IMG/VR virus record: IMGVR_UViG_3300050137_000156
Location: 1 to 50,570 of that record
Direction: 5' to 3' (one strand)
Origin: a virus
DNA: 50,570 nucleotides
A program made the translations under genes and the position numbers. The notes beneath the pieces were generated by a model, which saw only the letters and a list, made by a program, of their open reading frames with translations, had not been told where the DNA came from and searched no databases. Positions 30,405 to 38,404 of this stretch are shown here, in pieces. Within the stretch, counting starts at the first letter, position 1; every line of letters starts with the position of its first letter.

Positions 30405-30901
30405 CAGTAGTGGTCGATGCCACCGAGGTCACTCGGGACGACGCGCTCCTTCTCTTTCCACTCGGCGTTCTTCCGCTTCACCTTGTAGATGCGGAGCTCG
30501 GCCTGCGCGAACGGGTCCGGGTGCGTCGGCTTATCGAGCACGCGCAGACCCGCGGTGATCGCCTCGTGGTGACTCACGATGCCGACGCGCGACATCGACT
30601 TATCGTCGGCGAGCTCCACGATGAGAGCCTTGATCGACATCTGGGGACCGATGCGCGCGTCCGGCTTGACGTCGGGCTTCGCATATCCCGCCTCTTCGAT
30701 CGCGTGCGCGATGGTCTCGGCCGTCTCCTGCGTGCGCGTCATCGGGCTCGCGTAGAGCACCGTCGGGATCTGGTCGTTCTCGGTCATCCACTGACCGAGC
30801 GCCGTCGCCGCCTCGGTGCCCTCGTCCGAGATGCCCGGGTCGGGATCGTCGTCGTAGTCCGTCGACTCCGGGTTCGCGTGCCTGATGACGTAGACGCGCA
30901 T
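30404..30901 (-). CDS. Histidine phosphatase superfamily (SixA/phosphoglycerate mutase-like)
   Basis: A 165-residue protein with all main marks of the histidine phosphatase fold: R7-H8 in VYVIRHA (RHG-type active site), the ASPMTRTQETAE segment with Arg56, and the second catalytic His in IVSHHEA (111-112). Enzymes of the family remove phosphate through a phospho-histidine intermediate; SixA-size members act on phosphohistidine or small metabolites. It lies between the scaffold and portal genes with a TGATG overlap, an unusual place for an enzyme. Substrate cannot be predicted. Confidence 0.88.
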   Translation of the reverse strand: MRVYVIRHANPESTDYDDDPDPGISDEGTEAATALGQWMTENDQIPTVLYASPMTRTQETAETIAHAIEEAGYAKPDVKPDARIGPQMSIKALIVELADDKSMSRVGIVSHHEAITAGLRVLDKPTHPDPFAQAELRIYKVKRKNAEWKEKERVVPSDLGGIDHY

Positions 30902-30905
30902 CGGC

Positions 30906-31301
30906 TTACGACTGGTAGCGGAGGTTGACCCAGACGCTGTTCGTCGCGTCGAGCGTGAGGTTCGCGAACGTCGTCGAGACCGCGTAGCAGATCCCGTTGA
31001 CGAACGAGAGCCCGTACATCGTCATCCCGCCGGGCCCGTCGTTCAGCCAGAGGTCGAGCGGCGTGTTCGTCGTGAGGGGGATCGGCGGGAGGATCGGGAC
31101 CGCTGTGTTCGCGGGCACCGCCGTCGCGTCGAAGATCATGAGGTAGAGGGTCGGCGTCCCGCTGTTCACCGCGAGGACGTTGAGCAGGACGTCCCCAGAC
31201 GTGTTCGGGAGCACCCTCGAGTTGACGCCGCCCTGCGAGTCGTCCTGCCAGAGCCAGTTCGGCGGGACGACCTTCGGGAGCTGGCGAGTCGCTGCGGGCA
31301 T
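30906..31301 (-). CDS. Hypothetical beta-rich structural protein (131 aa)
   Basis: A 131-residue protein immediately downstream of the portal. It is rich in strands (DVLLNVLAVNSGTPTLYLMI, MYGLSFVNGICYAVSTTFAN) with Pro-rich turns, much like small virion proteins that act as decoration or fibre anchors. Stops just ahead of the phosphatase start. No known family. Confidence 0.65.
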   Translation of the reverse strand: MPAATRQLPKVVPPNWLWQDDSQGGVNSRVLPNTSGDVLLNVLAVNSGTPTLYLMIFDATAVPANTAVPILPPIPLTTNTPLDLWLNDGPGGMTMYGLSFVNGICYAVSTTFANLTLDATNSVWVNLRYQS

Positions 31302-31304
31302 CGG

Positions 31305-32996
31305 TCAGTCCTCACCCTTCGCGTCGTCCGGTTTCTTATCCCCGCCCTTCGGCGGGAAGCCGGGAGCCGCGCCCGGGGGCGGAGGCGGACCCTGCTTGAT
31401 GATCTGCTTGTCGAGGTCCATCTGCATCTGCCGCTTCTCTTCCTCGGCGTCGATGCCCTGGTCGATCTCCTCGGCCATCTGCGCGACCGTCGCCGGCGGT
31501 AGGCCCGGCACGAGCACCGTCGCCACGCGCTTCGCGTGCTCCTTGCGGAACGTCGGCGACGGGATGGCCACGAGCGCGAGCGACGTCGCCTCCTGGATGA
31601 CCGCGGCGCGGTCGTACGTCTCGTAGTTGTCGATGCCCGACGTGACCCAGACGACTTCTTCGGCACGCGCCTTCGAGATGGCGTCGTAGACGCTCCCGAA
31701 GAAGGCCCGGACGTAGCGCCCGAGCGCCCCGAGCACCTTGTCCGTCTTGTCCTGGTCCTTCTGCTTCGAGAGGCCCGAGCGACCGAGCGCGCCCGCCGAG
31801 GGGCGGATGCTCGCCGACATCTGGTGGTTCACCGCGAACATCGCCTCGCGCACGTGGTCGACCTGCTTGTCGATGATCTCGTACGCGTGCCCGTGCGGCT
31901 CCGCGAAGTCGAGCTTGTCCTCGTGCCCGAGCGTGAGGAACCCCTTTTTGTTGAACTGCGCGATCGGGTCCTCGCCGCGGTGCGGGTCCTCCGCCGCCTC
32001 CGAGTTCGACTCGCCGATCGCCGGCATCTCCGGCCCCTGCGTCACGTAGGGGATCGAGACGCACGACCGCTTCTCCGCGCCGACGAGCTCGGACCGACGC
32101 ACCCAGTGCTCGAGCGCGAGCGGGCCGATCTTGTTGCCGACCCAGAGGCCCTTCGGGAGCTCGAACCGGAGCAGGGGCACGCGGTCGAAGCTCGTCGACC
32201 CGCCCTGTACCCAGGGGATCGCGTCCTCGGGGCGCGGGTCGGTCTGCCCAGGCACGTACGTAACGGCGTACTGGTCCCAGCGAGCGCACGCGTCGGGCTC
32301 GTCGCTAATCGACCAGATCGTGAACGTCTCGGTGACGCTCTCTCGGGTGCTCGCCGGCGTCGCCCGCTCCTGTTCCTTGCGGAAGAGGATGACCCACGCG
32401 AACGTGCTCGTTTTCTTGCAGTCGGGCCCCTTCTCGACCTTGAGCTTCCAGTCGATGACCTGGTCGGGCGGGACCTCGTAGACGTAGCAGCGGCGCGCGC
32501 CGCTCGCCTCCTCGTCCGCCATGTTCACGGGAGCGGGGCCCGTCGCCATCGGAGCGTCGACCATCAGGTACGCGCGCCGGTGCTTCAGGCCCGTCGTCAG
32601 GATGTCGGCCGCCATGTCGGCGAGCCCGTTCCCCTCGCCGTCGACGTCCTTCGCGAAGTCCGCGTAGAACTCCTCGTCGGGGAAGACGCCGGGCGTGTCC
32701 GGGTTCTTCGCGTCGCCCGCGGGGACGACCGCTAAGGGCTGCGAGAAGAGGTCCGAGACGAACTGGTCGACGATCTCCCCGAAGTAGGGGACGTAGGCGG
32801 TCGTCGAGATGCGGCTCGCGTAGAGCGTCGGGTGCTCCATCGGCAGGGGAGCGATGTAATCGCTCGCCTTCCTCATCATCTGCCAGCCGCCCTCGTAGAG
32901 GTCCTCGACCTGCGTGTACTGGCGGCCCGGGTACTCCCCGTGGTGCTGCGTCAGCAGCGCGTAGAGCAGGCCGCTCTTTGAGGGGGCGTCGGGCAT
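31305..32996 (-). CDS. Portal protein
   Basis: A 563-residue protein. Portal features: the N-terminal helices (YEGGWQMMRKASDYIAPLPM), wing strands, a FDRVPLLRFELPKG segment, the stem region LGRSGLSKQKDQDKTDKVLG and the C-terminal barrel helices (PATVAQMAEEIDQGIDAEEE) with a flexible Pro/Gly/Lys tail. It forms the dodecameric channel through which the terminase pumps DNA. It lies in the block with terminase and scaffold, as expected. Confidence 0.88.
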   Translation of the reverse strand: MPDAPSKSGLLYALLTQHHGEYPGRQYTQVEDLYEGGWQMMRKASDYIAPLPMEHPTLYASRISTTAYVPYFGEIVDQFVSDLFSQPLAVVPAGDAKNPDTPGVFPDEEFYADFAKDVDGEGNGLADMAADILTTGLKHRRAYLMVDAPMATGPAPVNMADEEASGARRCYVYEVPPDQVIDWKLKVEKGPDCKKTSTFAWVILFRKEQERATPASTRESVTETFTIWSISDEPDACARWDQYAVTYVPGQTDPRPEDAIPWVQGGSTSFDRVPLLRFELPKGLWVGNKIGPLALEHWVRRSELVGAEKRSCVSIPYVTQGPEMPAIGESNSEAAEDPHRGEDPIAQFNKKGFLTLGHEDKLDFAEPHGHAYEIIDKQVDHVREAMFAVNHQMSASIRPSAGALGRSGLSKQKDQDKTDKVLGALGRYVRAFFGSVYDAISKARAEEVVWVTSGIDNYETYDRAAVIQEATSLALVAIPSPTFRKEHAKRVATVLVPGLPPATVAQMAEEIDQGIDAEEEKRQMQMDLDKQIIKQGPPPPPGAAPGFPPKGGDKKPDDAKGED

Positions 32997-33010
32997 CGGG
33001 TCCGCATCGA

Positions 33011-33030
33011 GGACGGAACCCGGGTTCCGT
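33011..33030. repeat. Dispersed palindrome, before the portal gene
   Basis: 18-bp perfect core at 33013-33030; the outer right bases read TTC instead of TCC. It directly abuts the stop of the P-loop gene (33031). Confidence 0.95.
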
Positions 33031-33432
33031 TCACTCCTGGAGTTGCACTTCCACGCCGCGGCGCACGAGCTCGGGCCAGACCTCCGACCAGATCGTCTCG
33101 CACCCCTTCGCCATCGACTCCTGCCCCTTGCTCCGGGTCTCGAGGGGCCGGTGGAGCCACGCGACGACGTCCGCCGGCTTCTCGTCCGGGTTCGCCGCCA
33201 TCCACTTCCGGAGCGCCCGCACCGCGGTCACGCCCTCGACGATCCACGGGCCCGGCTCACCGAGCCACTTCGCGACCTCGGCCGACGCCTGGCTCCACTC
33301 GTGGACGCCGACCAGGCTGTCGGTGTGCCGGACGCGGAAGCCGTCGGAGACGCGAGACTTCGCGAGGTGCGTCTTGCCCGTCCGCGGCCCGCCCGTCAGG
33401 ACGACGCGCCCCGAGCGGGGGAGGTAGATCAC
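33031..33432 (-). CDS. Small P-loop nucleotide-binding protein
   Basis: A 133-residue protein with a Walker A motif at residues 14-21 (GGPRTGKT), an early beta strand (RVVLTGG) and a second strand near residues 62-66 (PWIVEG). This is the minimal order of small nucleotide-kinase-like P-loop proteins. GTG 33432 overlaps the previous stop. It has no lid domain and is short for a kinase, so ATP/GTP binding is likely but activity is unclear. Its place between terminase and portal is unusual. Confidence 0.75.
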   Translation of the reverse strand: MIYLPRSGRVVLTGGPRTGKTHLAKSRVSDGFRVRHTDSLVGVHEWSQASAEVAKWLGEPGPWIVEGVTAVRALRKWMAANPDEKPADVVAWLHRPLETRSKGQESMAKGCETIWSEVWPELVRRGVEVQLQE

Positions 33433-33701
33433 CGCGACGCGGGGCCGCTACCGGCCCGCTCGCGCGCTTTCGAGTTCGGGTCGGGGTACCGGCGCCTGAC
33501 GTTCGTGAAGAGGTCGAGACCGCCTCCGTCGACGATGTCGTTCGTGTTCGCTGTCTGCCTCGACGAGTAGTCGACGGCGACGGAACCCGGGTTCCGTCCG
33601 ACTCGGTCCGCGTTGAGCGTCACCCCGCCGTCGGTGCAGCAGAACGCGCGGTGGAACGCCGCGTCGAGCCAGTGCCGGAGCATGAGCGAGAGCTTCATCA
33701 T
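33429..33701 (-). CDS. Small protein with palindrome in its middle
   Basis: A 90-residue protein from ATG 33701 (a second Met follows). The N terminus is basic and helical with CC at 21-22 (RHWLDAAFHRAFCCTDGG). The palindrome is read in frame as GRNPGSV near residues 35-41. The second half is basic and flexible. Coupled at both ends (ATGA, GTGA). The palindrome divides two halves that differ in composition, as if inserted or used as a joining point. Confidence 0.65.
   Translation of the reverse strand: MMKLSLMLRHWLDAAFHRAFCCTDGGVTLNADRVGRNPGSVAVDYSSRQTANTNDIVDGGGLDLFTNVRRRYPDPNSKARERAGSGPASR
33579..33598. repeat. Dispersed palindrome, inside the gene at 33429-33701
   Basis: 20-bp perfect palindrome, translated in frame as GRNPGSV in the middle of a 90-residue protein. 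Confidence 0.97.
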
Positions 33702-33958
33702 CGCCCCGTGAGCTTGAGCGGGAGGTTCTTCGGGTCGAGCAGGGGAGACCGGAACGTCGCGTCGGGGTCCTCCTTGCGGGGCTGACCGAACGGGTTCTTC
33801 GGGGCGAACTGCGGCGCCTGCCCCCGCCTCTTCTTCACGCGCGTCCGGGACGGGCGGTCGTCGAGGACCGGCTCGTCGGCGTACTCCTCGTCGATCGGGG
33901 ACGGGAACGACTCGGCGATCGCACCCGGGCTCGCGGCGTAACCCGTCTTGTACTTCAT
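33698..33958 (-). CDS. Small charged, Pro-rich protein (86 aa)
   Basis: An 86-residue protein 7 bases after the terminase stop. It is flexible, with acidic then basic parts (SPIDEEYADEPVLDDRPSRT, KKRRGQAPQFAPKNPFGQPR) and no clear fold. Such small disordered proteins occur beside terminases as packaging or head-completion helpers. Unknown family. Confidence 0.65.
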   Translation of the reverse strand: MKYKTGYAASPGAIAESFPSPIDEEYADEPVLDDRPSRTRVKKRRGQAPQFAPKNPFGQPRKEDPDATFRSPLLDPKNLPLKLTGR

Positions 33959-33965
33959 GCTCCGC

Positions 33966-35312
33966 CTAGTACCGCGAGAGGTTCATCGCTTCGAGCGACT
34001 TGTTCTCGCGCTTCTTCACGGGGGCGAAGGCGAGACTCGAGAGTGCCCAGACGACCGCGTCGAGCCGGTTCGGGCTCGTCATGCCGGTCAGGGGCTCCCA
34101 CGTGCACATCTCGTCCTCGAGGTTAGGGAAGCACCCGACGTGGTGGACGCGCTTGCGCTGGTAGAGCGAGGAGATCGGCTCGGCGCGCGCCCGCTTGCCC
34201 TGCGACGCCCAGACGCCCTCGTACGGGAGGTCGTTCCGGATGGTCCGGAGCGTGCTCTCGACCATCTCCCCGCCGTTGTTCTCCTCGCCGATGAGGCGGT
34301 CGCAGTCGAAGTCGTCGAAGACCTTGATCGCTCGCCGTCCCCAGTCGAGCGGCTTGAAGCGCCCGCTCGCGTCGGCGAAGACGTAGAACTCCTTGTTCGA
34401 GTCCATCGCGGCGCCGACGATGCCCGTCTCGTCGCTCGTCTCCTTCGACTTCGCGGCCGGGTCGATCGCGACGACCGCTCGAACGATATTCGCCGGGAGC
34501 TTGTCGACCCGCATCCCGGGCCACTCGAACATGTCCCGGCTGAAGAGCGCCCCCTCGACGTCCTCGAGCAGCTCGGCCTCGAGCTCCTGCCGCCCGAGCC
34601 GCGTCCCCTCGTACTTCGAGACGACGTCGCGGTAGAACTCGTCGGCGAGGTTCGCGCGGTTGTCGTACGTCGACCCGCGCGTCATCGCGACGTCCTTGCT
34701 CGCCCGCTTCATGAGCTGGCGGACGAGCGGCTTCGGCTTCGGAGTCGTCGTGACGACTCCGCGTAGTTTGAGTCCCCCTGTCGGCCGGAGGCGGAAACCG
34801 AACTGGAGCTGGTCCCACGCGTCGGGGTAGGGCCACGCCGCGAGCTCGTCGCACCAGTACGTGTCGGCCTGCTTGTTCCGGAACCGCTCGGGCTCGTCCG
34901 CGCTGATGAGCGTCGCCCTCGCGCCGTTCGGCCACGTGAGCCGAAGCTTCGACGGCTCGTAGTCGGGGTAGTTCCACGGGGGCGAGCACGCGAGGATCCC
35001 GCTCTCGCCCTCGATCATCGCCTCGCGAATGTCGTTCGACGTCGGGCCAGCGAGGACGAGCCGTCGAGAACCGCGCGCGACGCGACTGATGATCCACTCG
35101 GCGCCCGTCCGCGTCTTGCCGAACCCTCGCCCTGCGAGCAGGAGCCAGATCGTCCACCAGTCACCGTCGGGCTCGAGCTGCTCGCCCCGCGCCCAGAAGG
35201 GCCACGAGAACGAGAGGGCGTCGATCTCAGTGGGGCTGAGACTCTCCACGATCGCCCGCTGCTCCGCGGGCGGCAGCGATGCGAGCGATTCGGCTGAGAA
35301 CGTCCTCTGCAT
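33966..35312 (-). CDS. terL: Terminase large subunit
   Basis: A 448-residue packaging ATPase/nuclease. Walker A LAGRGFGKT is at residues 59-67, Walker B with the catalytic pair D155-E156 lies in YWCDE, and the coupling motif region (VTTTPKPKPLVRQL) follows near 187-200. The RNase H-like nuclease domain shows its acidic residues in AIDPA (D284) and in the final RLDAVVWAL (D418). It cuts concatemeric DNA and pumps it into the procapsid through the portal. Its start overlaps the TerS gene by 86 bases. Length is normal for the family. Confidence 0.96.
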   Translation of the reverse strand: MQRTFSAESLASLPPAEQRAIVESLSPTEIDALSFSWPFWARGEQLEPDGDWWTIWLLLAGRGFGKTRTGAEWIISRVARGSRRLVLAGPTSNDIREAMIEGESGILACSPPWNYPDYEPSKLRLTWPNGARATLISADEPERFRNKQADTYWCDELAAWPYPDAWDQLQFGFRLRPTGGLKLRGVVTTTPKPKPLVRQLMKRASKDVAMTRGSTYDNRANLADEFYRDVVSKYEGTRLGRQELEAELLEDVEGALFSRDMFEWPGMRVDKLPANIVRAVVAIDPAAKSKETSDETGIVGAAMDSNKEFYVFADASGRFKPLDWGRRAIKVFDDFDCDRLIGEENNGGEMVESTLRTIRNDLPYEGVWASQGKRARAEPISSLYQRKRVHHVGCFPNLEDEMCTWEPLTGMTSPNRLDAVVWALSSLAFAPVKKRENKSLEAMNLSRY

Positions 35313-35832
35313 TCGTGTGCTTCACTTCGAGCTCGCCCTCGTGCTTGTGCTCGACCTTGACGGGGAGCATGACGCCGTTGATCGTCGCGAGCTCGCGGAC
35401 GATCCGCATCAGCGTCCGGACGTGACCGGCCATCGCCGTCGACGCCGCGATGTCGACCTTCGCGTCGCCCCGACCGAGCGCGAGAGGTCGGAGAGACGCG
35501 ATCGCCTGGTTCTCGATCACGACGGCTTCCTCGAGCCGGTGCGTGTAGATGCGCCGCTTCTCCTCGGAACTCTCGACCCCGAGTTCGCGGCAGTGGCGCT
35601 CGACGTCGAACCGCGCCTGCTTCGGCGAGATGCCGAGCTCCTTGGCGATCCGCGCGTAACTCGCGCCGAAGATCTTCAGGTCGAACGCCTGGAGACGGCG
35701 CTGCTTGCGAGTGAGCGCCGCCGCGACGTCGCCGTTACGCACCTGCCGATTACCGACCCCGCGACGCCACTTCGGCTTCGCGGGAGTACCCATACGATCT
35801 ACTTTCGGCCCAACCTTCGGAACTCGTGCCAC
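35227..35832 (-). CDS. Probable terminase small subunit
   Basis: A 201-residue protein from GTG 35832; ATG 35793 is a second candidate. A helix-turn-helix is visible near residues 57-80 (YARIAKELGISPKQARFDVE), preceded by a very basic N terminus. The later part is helical and would form the oligomer. Location directly upstream of, and overlapping, terL fits TerS, which recognises the phage packaging site and regulates TerL. Not a certain family match. Confidence 0.75.
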   Translation of the reverse strand: MARVPKVGPKVDRMGTPAKPKWRRGVGNRQVRNGDVAAALTRKQRRLQAFDLKIFGASYARIAKELGISPKQARFDVERHCRELGVESSEEKRRIYTHRLEEAVVIENQAIASLRPLALGRGDAKVDIAASTAMAGHVRTLMRIVRELATINGVMLPVKVEHKHEGELEVKHTNAEDVLSRIARIAAARGAAGDRGESQPH

Positions 35833-35835
35833 GAT

Positions 35836-36057
35836 CTAGACCCGAGGGGGCCAGTTCCAGCAACCGGGCGCCGGCGGGTCCGCGTACTTCACGCGGTTGA
35901 AGAAGATGCCCATCGGGTTGAGGACCACGACCGTGACCTCGTCCCCGTCGTGTACTTCGGCGACGATGGCGGCGCGCGGCACGCTCTTGAACTCCCCGCC
36001 CGGCGTGCCGTACGCCTGGTAGTGCACGATACGTCCGACGGATGCGTTCTGGCTCAT
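35836..36057 (-). CDS. Conserved small phage protein (GRIVHY-type)
   Basis: A 73-residue protein of a type often found in phage accessory regions, with the beginning SVGRIVHYQAYGTPGGEFKS, the strand AAIVAEVHDGDEVTVVVLNP and the end PGCWNWPPRV. It is beta-rich, like a small SH3-type barrel. Function is unknown even where conserved. It stands three bases upstream of the TerS start. Confidence 0.8.
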   Translation of the reverse strand: MSQNASVGRIVHYQAYGTPGGEFKSVPRAAIVAEVHDGDEVTVVVLNPMGIFFNRVKYADPPAPGCWNWPPRV

Positions 36058-36084
36058 AAGGGGGTCTCGAATCGGAAGGAAGTC

Positions 36085-36309
36085 TTACGGCGTCGTGCCG
36101 TCGGGGTGCTGCGAGATGAGGCCGGAGAGCTCGTCGCCCGCCTCGTAGTATCGGGCGGTGACGCAGTGGTAGGGGCGCACGGCGGCGAGGACGGACGCGG
36201 CGCGGTCCGCCTTGTCCTGGGTCTCGTAGAGCGCGAGCGCCCCGCTGAGCTCCCGGACGAGGTGCTCGCCGACGAGGCCGGGGCCCGCGATGTAGACGCC
36301 GAAGAGCAT
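36085..36309 (-). CDS. Hypothetical protein (74 aa)
   Basis: A 74-residue protein from ATG 36309. Residues 1-35 form a strand and helix (LFGVYIAGPGLVGEHLVREL), and ETQDKADRAASVLAAVRPYH is helical. A palindrome lies 10 bases upstream of the start. Overall it looks like a small cytosolic alpha/beta protein. Not recognised. Confidence 0.65.
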   Translation of the reverse strand: MLFGVYIAGPGLVGEHLVRELSGALALYETQDKADRAASVLAAVRPYHCVTARYYEAGDELSGLISQHPDGTTP

Positions 36310-36319
36310 GGTCGTGTGA

Positions 36320-36341
36320 GGACGGAACCCGGGTTCCGTCC
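36320..36341. repeat. Dispersed palindrome, near 36.3 kb
   Basis: Perfect 22-bp copy between the stop at 36355 (13 bases) and the next start at 36309 (10 bases). Confidence 0.97.
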
Positions 36342-36354
36342 TGAGGGTGGGCGG

Positions 36355-36639
36355 TCAGCCCCGGGCGGGCGGCACTTCCCCTTCGCCCCGGTCGGTCCCG
36401 GTCGCGGGTTCGTACTTCCTCTCGAAGACGGCCTTCGGGTTCAGGTAGACGTAGCCGTCCTCCTGCGTGACGACGTAGTCGCCGGCGACGGGCTCCATGC
36501 GGGCCGTCATCTCGGGGGTCGCGACGACGGTGCTCCCGTCCTCGAGTACGAGGGGGAGTCCGGCGCCGTCGTTCTCTCGCGGGTGGGTAGCGGCGATCTT
36601 GAGCGCGTCGACCGTGACCGGATTCGCTCGGTACTTCAT
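36355..36639 (-). CDS. Conserved small phage protein (MKYRA...VYLNP type)
   Basis: A 94-residue protein from ATG 36639 with an AAGGAACGGG site. It belongs to a small protein type common in phages: MKYRANPVTVDALKI at the start and GDYVVTQEDGYVYLNPKAVF near the end. It is beta-rich. The role is unknown in known homologues. Coupled to the membrane protein before it by ATGA. Confidence 0.82.
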   Translation of the reverse strand: MKYRANPVTVDALKIAATHPRENDGAGLPLVLEDGSTVVATPEMTARMEPVAGDYVVTQEDGYVYLNPKAVFERKYEPATGTDRGEGEVPPARG

Positions 36640-37025
36640 CGGGTCCCGTTCCTTCGCGCGTCGTAGAGTTCGGGTGGCGTCCGGTGCCGACGCTCGTAGA
36701 GGCGCGTGAGGAACACCTTCGGGTCGTCGAGCGGCGGGAGGAGTCGGTTCGCGACCTTCGTCAGGAACACCGCGGTCGGGTAGCACCAGCCGAAGACCCC
36801 GAAGACGACTCGCCCGCTCGGCGTGAAGGCGTGGCAGTTCACCCTGCCGCAAATGACGGGTCGCTCGAGGATGCGACCGAACCGACTCCGCATCCACGCC
36901 GTGTTCCAGGAGATCTTCACGAACTCGAGGAACCGCGCGACGTAGATGAGCGTCCAGCCGAGCGCGTCGACCGCGGCGACTGCACCGAGCACGAGCACGA
37001 AGACGATGAACCAGGTCAGGGGCAT
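36636..37025 (-). CDS. Membrane protein (129 aa)
   Basis: A 129-residue protein from ATG 37025. A strong membrane helix covers residues 4-22 (TWFIVFVLVLGAVAAVDAL), with a possible further membrane-associated region around 73-90 (VVFGVFGWCYPTAVFLTK). The C-terminal part is basic and cytosolic. No lysis gene is nearby, so it is more likely an accessory membrane protein than a holin. Confidence 0.7.
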   Translation of the reverse strand: MPLTWFIVFVLVLGAVAAVDALGWTLIYVARFLEFVKISWNTAWMRSRFGRILERPVICGRVNCHAFTPSGRVVFGVFGWCYPTAVFLTKVANRLLPPLDDPKVFLTRLYERRHRTPPELYDARRNGTR

Positions 37026-37148
37026 GGGCGGGGTCTCGGAAGAACTTGAGGCCTCACGCGCGACTCGAAGGGCGCGGAGGGGAGGGGCAGCGGACGTTCT
37101 CGCCGTCGCGGAGGCCTCGGGGGACGCGTTCGGCCGTGGCCTGCGCAC

Positions 37149-37167
37149 CCCCTACGCGCCTTAGGGG
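37149..37167 (-). terminator. Weak hairpin after the gene at 37193
   Basis: CCCCTA/TAGGGG with a 7-base loop lies 26 bases downstream of the stop on the minus strand, in a 167-base gap that otherwise shows no gene. There is no T run, so this is only a candidate terminator. Confidence 0.35.
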
Positions 37168-37192
37168 TCGGTCGTCGTCGGCGGTCGCGGGA

Positions 37193-37570
37193 CTAGCGCC
37201 GCTGGTTCTTCAGCTCGGCGATGACCTTCCAGAGCCCGGCGATCGCCTGCGAATGCTGCTCCTGCGTGACGTACTCGTCACCGTCCGACAGCGGGCGACT
37301 CACACGTTGGTCGGGCGGCGCGAGTGCCGGCGGGAGCGCCGAGACGCAGAAGATGAATCGGTCCGCGCGCGTCACCTTGAGGAAGGCGAGGCTCTCGGGG
37401 GTCGCGACGAGGACCTTCTTCGGGCCCCGACCGGTCTTCCAGACCACCTTCGACCCGTACTGCCGGTGTAGCCAGCGGAGGAGCTTCCGCGCCGTGTCCC
37501 AGTGCACGCCCCAGACCTTGCCCCAGTAGCGGGCGGCCCTCGGGCGGGCGTGGTCGAGCCGCGGAGTCAC
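37193..37570 (-). CDS. Small DNA-binding-like protein (125 aa)
   Basis: A 125-residue protein from GTG 37570, overlapping the upstream stop (GTGA). The N-terminal half is basic and aromatic and reads like a winged helix (YWGKVWGVHWDTARKLLRWL, YGSKVVWKTGRGPKKVLVAT). The second half ends with an acidic helix. DNA binding is plausible. The palindrome ends only 3 bases upstream of its start codon, inside the preceding gene. Confidence 0.65.
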   Translation of the reverse strand: MTPRLDHARPRAARYWGKVWGVHWDTARKLLRWLHRQYGSKVVWKTGRGPKKVLVATPESLAFLKVTRADRFIFCVSALPPALAPPDQRVSRPLSDGDEYVTQEQHSQAIAGLWKVIAELKNQRR

Positions 37571-38007
37571 TCGGACGGAACCCGGGTTCCGTCCGACTTC
37601 CACACTTCCTCGATTACTACCCACCGATCGCGCCCCGGCTGCGTGACCGCCCTTTGGTAACCCCCGTTCTCGAACTTGAACGTCGCGTTGACGTACGTCG
37701 GCCCCCTCTCGTAAAAGACCCCGCCCGTCCGCCTCCACTCCGCGGCGTCACGCTCGTAAGCAACGCACTCCGACGCGTACTGCTCCTCGGTCAGCTCGAC
37801 GACGAACTCCTCGCCGTCGTCGCCGTACTCGGTGATTCGCCTCTCGGGAGGCGCGGGGGGCATGCGCTGGTGCCGTTGACCTTCGTTCCGCACGTCGAGA
37901 ATGATCGACACGAGCGGCGACCCCGAGTGCGGGCACGACATCCGAATGGGCGGCGCGTCGTACGAGGCGAGTAGCGCAATCGCGTCGGTGAGCTTCGCGT
38001 CGCTCAC
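37567..38007 (-). CDS. Hypothetical protein with palindrome-coded C terminus
   Basis: A 146-residue protein from GTG 38007. It contains a Pro/Arg-rich centre, an acidic stretch (EYGDDGEEFVVELTEEQYAS) and a beta-like part (PTYVNATFKFENGGYQ). The palindrome encodes its last residues (DGTRVPSE, then stop), and the stop overlaps the next GTG. The same arrangement recurs at 42784, which suggests use or insertion of the element at gene ends. Confidence 0.7.
   Translation of the reverse strand: MSDAKLTDAIALLASYDAPPIRMSCPHSGSPLVSIILDVRNEGQRHQRMPPAPPERRITEYGDDGEEFVVELTEEQYASECVAYERDAAEWRRTGGVFYERGPTYVNATFKFENGGYQRAVTQPGRDRWVVIEEVWKSDGTRVPSE
37573..37594. repeat. Dispersed palindrome, at the end of the gene at 37567
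   Basis: Perfect 22-bp copy that codes DGTRVPS, one codon before the stop of the gene and three bases before the GTG of the next. Confidence 0.97.
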
Positions 38008-38339
38008 TTCGTGCCGCCTTCCGCCATCAAATCATTGTGATAATCGCACTTGCCAGCATAGACCCCGCACGGACACTCGCCCTCGTACCGCCGTCCGATT
38101 CGCCCGAACGGGATCGGGTAATTGCCGGGCGCCTCGAACGAGACGAGGGACGGCAACCGAAACAGTGCGCGCGCCTCGGACGCGAAGGCAGCGTATACGG
38201 TACCGCTCACGCGTCCGCCTGAAGGGACCGCTGCGACCGTAACCGTCACGCGGTCGCCAGATAGATACCGGACGCTGGCGATCTGGACCCCGTGACGCGT
38301 GGCCACGCTGGAAAGCAGGGCGATCGATACAGTGCTCAT
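38004..38339 (-). CDS. Hypothetical protein with C-terminal Cys motif
   Basis: A 111-residue protein from ATG 38339. The first half is beta-rich (VQIASVRYLSGDRVTVTVAA). The end carries ECPCGVYAGKCDYH, a likely metal site. The last residues EGGTK and nearby DNA resemble the ends of other genes here (KGGRT, VGGT, EGGAQ), showing shared boundary sequence. Coupled at the 3' end to the next gene (GTGA). Confidence 0.68.
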   Translation of the reverse strand: MSTVSIALLSSVATRHGVQIASVRYLSGDRVTVTVAAVPSGGRVSGTVYAAFASEARALFRLPSLVSFEAPGNYPIPFGRIGRRYEGECPCGVYAGKCDYHNDLMAEGGTK

Positions 38340-38404
38340 CACGTGCCGCCTACCGGCCCGACGATCCACGCGACCGCGTAGATGAGGATGCAACGAGCGC
38401 CCAT
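38339..38404 (-). CDS. Mini-ORF with conserved hydrophobic peptide
   Basis: A 21-codon frame from ATG 38404 reads MGARCILIYAVAWIVGPVGGT, where the stop shares a base with the next ATG (TGATG). It overlaps the C-terminal coding of the gene at 38350-38664. A closely similar peptide ends the mini-gene at 40537-40650. The hydrophobic ILIYAVAWIVG core could span or touch the membrane. That two copies retain the peptide in the same frame supports coding, but overlap with another gene lowers confidence. Confidence 0.45.
   Translation of the reverse strand: MGARCILIYAVAWIVGPVGGT

Noticed and set aside
36946-37192. Plus-strand small frames in the 167-base gap
   Set aside because: They lack ribosome sites and run into the antisense of the membrane protein gene.
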